Positions 57,486-64,000 of a stretch of DNA of 64,000 bases are shown here, in pieces. A program made the position numbers and the translations under genes. The stretch comes from an uncultured Candidatus Melainabacteria bacterium. GTDB taxonomy: Bacteria > Cyanobacteriota > Vampirovibrionia > Gastranaerophilales > Gastranaerophilaceae. The DNA is taken from NCBI GenBank assembly GCA_934757255.1, contig CAKVLL010000002.1, positions 1 through 64,000 of the forward strand, written 5' to 3'. Each line of letters begins with the position of its first letter. Position 1 is the first letter of the stretch. The notes beneath the pieces were generated by a model, which saw only the letters and a list, made by a program, of their open reading frames with translations, made no database searches and was not told the DNA's origin.

Positions 57486-59756
57486 ATGCAGAATAGTTTA
57501 AATAAGGAAAGAAATGTAGTAGAATTTACCTCACCAACAAAAGTAGCAACCGACGTAATTAAAGGCTCTACAATTTCACCTATGTCAAAAATTGCTGAGC
57601 CAAAAACTGCGCAAATTAAACCTTTAAAATTAAATTGCATTTATGTTGTTAAAAAAGATGGCACAAAAGAAGAGTTTGATAACAACAAAATCATCAATGC
57701 TGTGAAAAAATCTGCTACAAGAATGTTAGTAGAGTTTACGGATGTGGAATTAAAAGAAATATGCGATTTTGTAGATGAAAATATTGTTAGAATGAACAAA
57801 CAAGAAATCACAATCGCTGATATGCACAACCTTGTTGAAGGTGCATTGGAACACATTAGTCCAAAAGTTGCACAAAGCTACCGTAACTACAGAAACTATA
57901 AGCAGGATTTTGTACACATGCTAGACAAAGTTTATCAAGAATCTCAAAGAATTATGTACATTGGTGATAAAGAAAATGCCAATGCTGATTCAACTTTGGT
58001 TTCTACAAAACGTTCTTTGATTTTTAATGAATTGAATAAAGAATTATACAAAAAATTCTTCTTAACAGTTGATGAATTACAAGCAATTAGAGATGGTTAT
58101 ATTTATATCCACGATATGTCAGCAAGACGTGATACCATGAACTGTTGCTTATTTGATGTAGCTTCTGTTCTTAAAGACGGATTTGAAATGGGTAACTTAT
58201 GGTACAACGAACCAAAGTCACTTGATGTAGCGTTTGACGTAATCGGTGATATTGTAATGGCTGCAGCAAGCCAACAATACGGCGGTTTTACAGTGCCTGA
58301 AGTTGATAAAATTTTAGCGCCTTACGCTGAAAAAACTTACCAAAGACAATATGACAAGTATTTGTGCTTAGGCTTGTCGTTTGAAAAAGCAAGAGAAGCA
58401 GCTTTAGCCGATTTGGAAAAAGACTTTGAACAAGGTTTCCAAGGTTGGGAATACAAATTTAACACAGTAGCATCTTCAAGAGGTGATTATCCGTTTATCA
58501 CAGTTTCAACAGGCTTAGGAACAGGTGAATACGAAAAAATGGCAACTCTTGCAATGCTTAAAATCAGAATGGGCGGACAGGGTAAAAAAGGTAACAAAAA
58601 ACCTGTATTATTCCCTAAAATTGTATTCTTATATGATAAAAATCTTCACAGCGAAGGCAAAGTAAACTACGACTTGTTTAAAGCCGGTGTAGAATGTTCT
58701 AAAAAGACTATGTACCCTGACTGGTTGTCATTATCAGGCGAAGGCTACGTAGCATCTATGTACAAAAAGTATGGTAAAGTAGTTTCTCCAATGGGTTGCA
58801 GAGCTTTCTTATCACCTTGGTTTGAAAGAGGCGGAATGTATGCAGCTGATGAAAACGACGTTCCTGTATTTGTAGGTAGATTTAATATTGGTGCAATAAG
58901 CTTGCACTTGCCTATGATTTACGCTAAGGCTAAGAAAGAAAGCAAAGACTTCTATCAAGTTCTTGATTATTATATGGAATTAATCAGACAACTTCATATA
59001 AGAACTTATAATTATCTTGGTGAAATGAAAGCTTCTGTAAACCCTCTAGCATTCTGCGAAGGCGGTTTCTTAGGCGGTCACTTAGGTATTCATGATAAAA
59101 TCAGACCTGTTTTAAAATCTTCAACAGCGTCATTCGGTATCACTGCATTGAACGAATTACAAGAAATTCATAACGGTAAATCACTTGTTGAAGATGGCGA
59201 ATTTGCTCTTGAAGTTATGAAATATATTAATAACAAGATTAACGAATACAAGGAAAAAGACGGAATTCTTTATGCAATTTACGGAACTCCTGCTGAAAAC
59301 TTGTGCGGTCTTCAAATTAAACAATTCAGAAAGAAATACGGTATTGTAGAACATGTTTCTGATAAACCATATATTTCAAACTCTTTCCACTGCCACGTTT
59401 CAGAACAAATTAGTCCAATCGAAAAACAAGACTTGGAAGGCAGATTCTGGGATTTATTCAACGGCGGAAAAATTCAATACGTAAAGTATCCTATTGATTA
59501 TAATACAGGCGCAGTTGAAACTCTTATCAATAGAGCAATGGATAAAGGTTTCTATGAAGGCGTAAACTTATCACTATCTTATTGTGATGATTGCGGTCAC
59601 CAAGAATTAAATATGGATGTTTGTCCAAAATGCGGTTCTAAAAACTTAACTAAGATTGAAAGAATGAACGGTTATTTGGCTTACTCAAGAGTTAAAGGTG
59701 ATTCAAGACTTGCTGATCATAAGATGGAAGAAATCAAAGATAGAGTAAGTATGTAA
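57486..59756 (+). CDS. nrdD: Anaerobic ribonucleoside-triphosphate reductase
   Basis: 756 residues. After about 45 unstructured residues comes the ATP-cone (IYVVKKDGTKEEFDNNKI). The glycyl-radical barrel follows with MNCCLFDVASVLKDG, QQYGGFTVP and GEMKASVNPLAFCEGGF. The C-terminal zinc site (CDDCG, CPKCG) precedes the glycyl radical loop ERMNGYLAYSRV. It makes deoxynucleotides without oxygen, which fits an anaerobe. The activase NrdG is not next to it. A long upstream region may carry regulation. Confidence 0.95.
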   Translation: MQNSLNKERNVVEFTSPTKVATDVIKGSTISPMSKIAEPKTAQIKPLKLNCIYVVKKDGTKEEFDNNKIINAVKKSATRMLVEFTDVELKEICDFVDENIVRMNKQEITIADMHNLVEGALEHISPKVAQSYRNYRNYKQDFVHMLDKVYQESQRIMYIGDKENANADSTLVSTKRSLIFNELNKELYKKFFLTVDELQAIRDGYIYIHDMSARRDTMNCCLFDVASVLKDGFEMGNLWYNEPKSLDVAFDVIGDIVMAAASQQYGGFTVPEVDKILAPYAEKTYQRQYDKYLCLGLSFEKAREAALADLEKDFEQGFQGWEYKFNTVASSRGDYPFITVSTGLGTGEYEKMATLAMLKIRMGGQGKKGNKKPVLFPKIVFLYDKNLHSEGKVNYDLFKAGVECSKKTMYPDWLSLSGEGYVASMYKKYGKVVSPMGCRAFLSPWFERGGMYAADENDVPVFVGRFNIGAISLHLPMIYAKAKKESKDFYQVLDYYMELIRQLHIRTYNYLGEMKASVNPLAFCEGGFLGGHLGIHDKIRPVLKSSTASFGITALNELQEIHNGKSLVEDGEFALEVMKYINNKINEYKEKDGILYAIYGTPAENLCGLQIKQFRKKYGIVEHVSDKPYISNSFHCHVSEQISPIEKQDLEGRFWDLFNGGKIQYVKYPIDYNTGAVETLINRAMDKGFYEGVNLSLSYCDDCGHQELNMDVCPKCGSKNLTKIERMNGYLAYSRVKGDSRLADHKMEEIKDRVSM

Positions 59757-59820
59757 GTTAGAATTTGGTGCGCATATATGCGCACCAAGAACAAATTTAT
59801 TGTCCCTAAAAATTCCGGTG

Positions 59821-59829
59821 TGATATAAT
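59821..59829 (+). promoter_or_regulatory. Extended -10 box (TGATATAAT) of a leaderless uvrA
   Basis: Ends exactly 6 nt before the uvrA ATG at 59836. Confidence 0.65.
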
Positions 59830-59835
59830 TTTGTT

Positions 59836-62664
59836 ATGGCAGACAAAATTACAATTAAAGGTGCGAGAGAGCATAATTTAAAAAATGTATCGTTAGAAAT
59901 TCCTAAAAACGAATTAGTCGTTTTTACGGGGGTTTCCGGTTCAGGAAAAAGTTCATTGGCTTTTGATACAATTTTTGCAGAAGGTCAAAGACGTTATATA
60001 GAAAGCCTTTCTACTTACGCACGTCAATTTTTAGGACAAATGGATAAACCGGATGTAGATTATATTGACGGACTTACACCGGCAATTTCTATTGACCAAA
60101 AATCAACAAGCAATAATCCGCGCTCAACCGTCGGAACTGTTACAGAAATTTATGATTATTTACGTCTTTTGTACGCTCGAATTGGTACACCTTTTTGCCC
60201 TAAATGCGGAAAGCCGATTAAACCACAAACGATTGATGAAATTGTAAACAGTATTTTAAAACTTGAAACAGGAACAAAAATCCAAATTCTTGCACCAATT
60301 GTAAAAGGTAAAAAAGGAGAGTTTTTATCTTTATTTGAAGAATTAAGACAAGAAGGTTTTGTTCGTGTAAAAGTTGATGGCGAAATTTATAACCTTGATG
60401 AAGATGAAATTAAGCTGGCTAAGACTAAAACCCATACGATTTATGTTGTAGTAGATAGAGTTGTTATAAAACCGGAAGCAAAATCTAGAATTGCAGACAG
60501 CGTTCAAATCGCGTTAAAAAAAGCGGATGGCGTTGCGACAATTGATGTAATTGGCGGTGAAGAAATAATTTACAGCGAAAAACTCGCTTGTCCTGATTGT
60601 AACTTGAGTTTTGAAGAATTAACTCCACGCATTTTCTCTTTTAACGCGCCTTACGGCGCTTGCGATAAGTGTGGCGGCATTGGCGTTGATTTTAAAATTG
60701 ACCCCGATTTAGTTGTGCCTGATAAAAACAAATCCATAAAAGAAGGCGCGATTTATCCTTGGAGTAAATCATCAACAGGATATTATGATGATGTAATAAA
60801 TGCGGTTTCAGCTGAATACAAAATTGATTTGAATATCCCGTTTAAAGATTTGCCGGCTGAACATCAAACAATTATTTTATATGGTTCAGAAGAGCGAATT
60901 CCAATGCGCATAAGGGAGTTTGGAACTAAACGCTATCGTACAACTTTGCAGAAGTTTATCGGCGTAATTCCATTTTTGATGAAACATTACAATCTTGAGA
61001 GCGAATATTGGAAAGCCGAAATTGAAAAATATATGATTACAACTCCTTGCGAAAAATGTGGTGGCTCAAGACTTAAACCATTTCCGCTTGCCGTTAGGAT
61101 AAACGGAGTTAATATATATGAGTTTTGTTTGATGCCGATTGATAAAGCTTACGAATTTGTAAGCGAGCTTTATTTGACACTCAGCGATTTTCAGATGAAA
61201 ATCGGCAAACAAATCTTGGATGAGGTGCGCGCAAGATTAAAATTCTTGTGTGACGTAGGTTTGAACTATTTGAACCTTGCACGTACTTCAGGAACTCTTT
61301 CAGGCGGTGAAGCGCAGAGAATCAGACTGGCAACGCAAATCGGCAGCGGACTTTCAGGTGTACTCTACGTTTTGGATGAACCTTCTATCGGTTTACACCA
61401 ACGCGATAACGATAGGCTCATTAAAACCTTGATTAAACTCAGAAATATGGGAAATTCACTTATTGTTGTTGAACATGATGAGGACACAATAAGAAATGCA
61501 GATTATATTGTTGATATAGGTCCAAATGCCGGTGCTTTTGGCGGAAATGTTATTGCTCAGGGCAGTGTTGAAGATATTATAGAAGCGCCAAACTCAATCA
61601 CAGGCAAATATTTAAGCGGTGAATACAAAATTCCTATCCCTGAAAAAATTAGAGAAGGTAACGGTCAGTATTTACAAATCAGAAATGCGTTCAAAAACAA
61701 TTTAAAAAATATTGATTTAGATATTCCATTGGGCAAAATCGTTGTTCTTACAGGGGTTTCAGGTTCCGGAAAATCAACTTTGATGCAAGAGTTGATTTAT
61801 GAATATGCAGTTCATAAACTTAGAAAAAACAAACCAAAGCCTCAGGGTGTGGACGAGATTTTGGGATTTGAAAACTTAGATAAAATTATTGATATTGACC
61901 AGTCGCCAATAGGCAGAACTCCACGCTCAAATCCAGCGACTTACACAGATGTATTTACACCGATTAGAGAACTTTATGCAAAAACAAACGAAGCAAAAAT
62001 GCGCGGTTACAAACCGGGAAGATTTAGTTTTAACGTTAAAGGCGGAAGATGCGAAGCTTGTTCTGGTGATGGCGTTTTGAAAATTGAAATGAACTTCTTA
62101 TCTGATGTTTATGTAAAATGCGATGTTTGTAAAGGAAAACGTTATAACAACGAAACTTTAGAAGTTAAATACAAAGGTAAAACAATTGCAGATGTTTTAG
62201 AAATGAGCGTAAAAGAAGCGTATGAATTCTTTGAAAATATTCCGCAAATTGCAAATAAGCTAAAAACACTTAATGATGTCGGTTTGGATTATATAAAACT
62301 TGGTCAAAGCGCTACAACGTTATCAGGCGGAGAAGCACAAAGAATTAAACTTGCAGCTGAACTTAATAAACGCGCAACAGGTAAAACCTTGTATTTGCTA
62401 GATGAACCGTCTGTTGGTTTGCACTGGCATGATTTGGATAAGTTAATTAAAATTCTCCAACAACTTGCGGATAACGGCAACACAATTTTAATTATTGAAC
62501 ACAATTTAGACTTAATTAAAGTTGCAGATTATATTATCGACCTCGGACCTGAGGGTGGAAATGCCGGAGGCGAAGTGGTTGCATGTGGTACACCGAGAGA
62601 AGTTTCAAAAAATCCAAATTCGCATACCGGACGATATTTAAAACCGTTTTTTTTACAAAAATGA
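59836..62664 (+). CDS. uvrA: Excinuclease ABC subunit A
   Basis: 942 residues, standard length. Two ABC ATPase modules: Walker A GVSGSGKSS and GVSGSGKST, signatures LSGGEAQRIRLA and LSGGEAQRIKLA, Walker B VLYVLDEPS and LYLLDEPSVGLHW. Zinc sites include CPKCGKP, CEKCGG and CEACSGDGVL..CDVCKGKRY. RQFLGQMDKPDVDYI and NPRSTVGTVTE are typical. UvrA finds bulky DNA lesions with UvrB. No LexA box was identified in the short promoter. Confidence 0.96.
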   Translation: MADKITIKGAREHNLKNVSLEIPKNELVVFTGVSGSGKSSLAFDTIFAEGQRRYIESLSTYARQFLGQMDKPDVDYIDGLTPAISIDQKSTSNNPRSTVGTVTEIYDYLRLLYARIGTPFCPKCGKPIKPQTIDEIVNSILKLETGTKIQILAPIVKGKKGEFLSLFEELRQEGFVRVKVDGEIYNLDEDEIKLAKTKTHTIYVVVDRVVIKPEAKSRIADSVQIALKKADGVATIDVIGGEEIIYSEKLACPDCNLSFEELTPRIFSFNAPYGACDKCGGIGVDFKIDPDLVVPDKNKSIKEGAIYPWSKSSTGYYDDVINAVSAEYKIDLNIPFKDLPAEHQTIILYGSEERIPMRIREFGTKRYRTTLQKFIGVIPFLMKHYNLESEYWKAEIEKYMITTPCEKCGGSRLKPFPLAVRINGVNIYEFCLMPIDKAYEFVSELYLTLSDFQMKIGKQILDEVRARLKFLCDVGLNYLNLARTSGTLSGGEAQRIRLATQIGSGLSGVLYVLDEPSIGLHQRDNDRLIKTLIKLRNMGNSLIVVEHDEDTIRNADYIVDIGPNAGAFGGNVIAQGSVEDIIEAPNSITGKYLSGEYKIPIPEKIREGNGQYLQIRNAFKNNLKNIDLDIPLGKIVVLTGVSGSGKSTLMQELIYEYAVHKLRKNKPKPQGVDEILGFENLDKIIDIDQSPIGRTPRSNPATYTDVFTPIRELYAKTNEAKMRGYKPGRFSFNVKGGRCEACSGDGVLKIEMNFLSDVYVKCDVCKGKRYNNETLEVKYKGKTIADVLEMSVKEAYEFFENIPQIANKLKTLNDVGLDYIKLGQSATTLSGGEAQRIKLAAELNKRATGKTLYLLDEPSVGLHWHDLDKLIKILQQLADNGNTILIIEHNLDLIKVADYIIDLGPEGGNAGGEVVACGTPREVSKNPNSHTGRYLKPFFLQK

Positions 62665-62692
62665 TTTATAATAAGACATTTATACATTTTCC

Positions 62693-62701
62693 TGATAAAA
62701 T
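62693..62701 (+). promoter_or_regulatory. Extended -10 box (TGATAAAAT) of the SulP gene
   Basis: Ends 6 nt before the ATG at 62708. Confidence 0.5.
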
Positions 62702-62707
62702 AGACAA

Positions 62708-64000
62708 ATGATTAGAGAACGTTTGAAAATTTTTATAGGTGACTGCTTAGGTAGTCTAAATTCAGCAATAGTAGCACTTCCACAAGCATTAGCATTTGGT
62801 GTGGCAACAGGTTTTGGTGCAAGTGCCGGCATTTGGGGTACAATAATTTTATGTATAATTGCCGGAGTTTTGGGTAGCAAAATTCCACTTCTTTCCGGAA
62901 TCACAGGGCCGGCAACAATAGTTATAGCGTCAATTATGCATGCTTTGAATGCGGATACTTCATCCGTAATTCTTGTAATATTTATGGCTGGAATTTTACA
63001 AACAATTCTTGCGCTGACTTCGCTTCCAACAATTGTAAAATATGTACCTTATCCTGTAATTTCCGGATTCATGAACGGAATTGGTATTATCATTATAATT
63101 ATGCAACTAAACCCACTAATCGGCTGTCCTGTTATGTCAAACACAATTAACAGCATTGGCGCGTTTTGGGGGAATTTGCATAACATAAATCCGGACGCAT
63201 TGCTGATTAGCGGTTTGACTTTGGCTATTGTATTCGCCGTTCCTAAAAGATTTAACAAAATTGTGCCATCTCAAGCAATTGCGCTTGTTGTATGTACGCT
63301 AATTTCAATAAAACTGGGATTAAAAGTCGATAAGATTTCAGAAATTTCACTTGCAATGCCTAATTTAACTTTGCCAAAAGCCGGCTTGCATGAAGTTATT
63401 ACTTATTTTCATTATGCTGTAACGCTTGCAATTGTTCTATCTGCAGAAAGCCTTTTGACAGTTCTTGTATCAGATTCTTTAATGAAAACAAAAACTTCGT
63501 CAAAAAGTATGCTTTTAGGTCAAGGATTGGGAAATATGGTTTGCGCACTTTCCGGTTCGCTACCAGGTTCTGCGGCTACAATGCGTACCGTTGCCGCGAT
63601 TAATACAGGTTCTACTACAAGAATTACCGCAATTATTAATCCTTTGATTTTGTTATTTTTGTTGTTCCAACTTTCAGGCTTTGTTGCAGAAATTCCACTT
63701 GCTGTACTTGCCGGAATTTTGATAAAAATCGGTTACGATATTATTGATGTTAAGTTGCTAAAGGTTATAAAATTTGCGCCAAAAGATGATTTGTATATTT
63801 TGGCTTTGGTATTCGTTTTGACAGTATTTTATAACTTGATTGTAGCCGTGGGCGCAGGTATTACTTGCGCAGCTTTGCTTTATGCAAAAAGAACTGCGGA
63901 TAGCGCAAAGCTTGTGCATAAGACAATTTATGATGATGAGATAGCTGATTTAGAAAAACTTTTGGATAAAAATTATAAACATAAAATTAGAGTTGTACAT
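62708..64000 (+). CDS. SulP/SLC26-family anion transporter, cut by the window end
   Basis: 431 codons are visible without a stop. The start is MIRERLKIFIGDCLGSLNSA, with the SulP N-terminal ALPQALAFGVA motif in TM1, LLSGITGPATI in TM3, YVPYPVISGFMNGIGI and, in the second half, ALSGSLPGSAATMRTVAAIN and IPLAVLAGILIKIGYDIID. About ten membrane segments are present. SulP proteins carry sulfate, bicarbonate or other anions across the inner membrane; the substrate is not predictable. A STAS domain would be expected after the end. It follows uvrA with 43 bp between and has its own leaderless promoter. Confidence 0.9.
   Translation, partial: MIRERLKIFIGDCLGSLNSAIVALPQALAFGVATGFGASAGIWGTIILCIIAGVLGSKIPLLSGITGPATIVIASIMHALNADTSSVILVIFMAGILQTILALTSLPTIVKYVPYPVISGFMNGIGIIIIIMQLNPLIGCPVMSNTINSIGAFWGNLHNINPDALLISGLTLAIVFAVPKRFNKIVPSQAIALVVCTLISIKLGLKVDKISEISLAMPNLTLPKAGLHEVITYFHYAVTLAIVLSAESLLTVLVSDSLMKTKTSSKSMLLGQGLGNMVCALSGSLPGSAATMRTVAAINTGSTTRITAIINPLILLFLLFQLSGFVAEIPLAVLAGILIKIGYDIIDVKLLKVIKFAPKDDLYILALVFVLTVFYNLIVAVGAGITCAALLYAKRTADSAKLVHKTIYDDEIADLEKLLDKNYKHKIRVVH

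Overview
The window is AT-rich bacterial chromosome. It alternates conserved housekeeping blocks with accessory islands full of short palindromic repeats. The extended cyanobacterial-style NusB, the YidC with an insert after its second membrane segment, the three-piece ferredoxin-linked glutamate synthase, the oxygen-independent NrdD and the many hypothetical proteins together suggest a non-photosynthetic, anaerobic cyanobacterial relative of the Gastranaerophilales/Melainabacteria type. That assignment is inferred from gene content and was not tested by a search.

Layout. 1-10.6 kb is an accessory island. It holds a MuF-lipase toxin-like gene with two paralogous membrane proteins (candidate immunity) and a broken toxin tail, an ART-fold protein, an orphan phage portal gene, a REP-associated tyrosine transposase (RAYT), gene fragments, a DUF805 protein, a probable type I toxin-antitoxin locus, an XRE regulator module and phage-like small genes. 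From 2.4 to 8.7 kb almost every gene or fragment is separated from the next by a copy of one 28-31 nt palindrome, usually headed by GTAG, the hallmark of REP sequences. 10.8-15.1 kb: secreted protein, sigma-70 factor, clpP, clpX and two small genes. 15.3-18.0 kb: comF-like, SIS-domain and xer recombinase genes. 18.0-18.9 kb: repeat island. 18.9-21.0 kb: HxlR regulator, unknown gene, DUF711 protein. 21.1-25.6 kb: nusB, ftsY, RNase P RNA, small protein, prfB, tmk. 25.6-28.5 kb: a HepT-MntA type VII toxin-antitoxin pair translationally coupled to tmk, then DUF3137, a repeat-bounded DUF559 gene and lemA. 28.7-37.6 kb: bioD, glnA, FkbH-like HAD protein, prmA, rpe, unknown gene, coiled-coil protein, queA, yidC. 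37.75-39.46 kb: a second XRE module bounded by two 129-bp repeat copies. 39.5-43.0 kb: murG, ftsW, murD. 43.3-48.4 kb: two large lineage-specific proteins, one a GLUG beta-helix. 48.9-53.0 kb: three-gene glutamate synthase. 53.3-64 kb: GH13-like protein, ribD, nrdD, uvrA and a SulP transporter cut by the window end.

How it works together. Glutamine synthetase and the ferredoxin-type glutamate synthase cover ammonia assimilation. ClpX with ClpP, FtsY with YidC, and MurD-FtsW-MurG form protein quality control, membrane insertion and cell-wall modules. Many genes appear leaderless: TGNTATAAT or a close variant lies 6 nt before the start codon of imm1, imm2, rpe, uvrA and sulP, and comF has TATAAT at the same distance. 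This spacing helps choose starts and suggests that the RAYT gene begins at an ACG codon. Accessory modules are consistently edged by palindromic repeats of several families. The most notable possibility is a REP/RAYT system shaping an array of single-gene cassettes; the type I and type VII toxin-antitoxin loci and the duplicated toxin/immunity locus sit beside or inside such repeat-bounded blocks.
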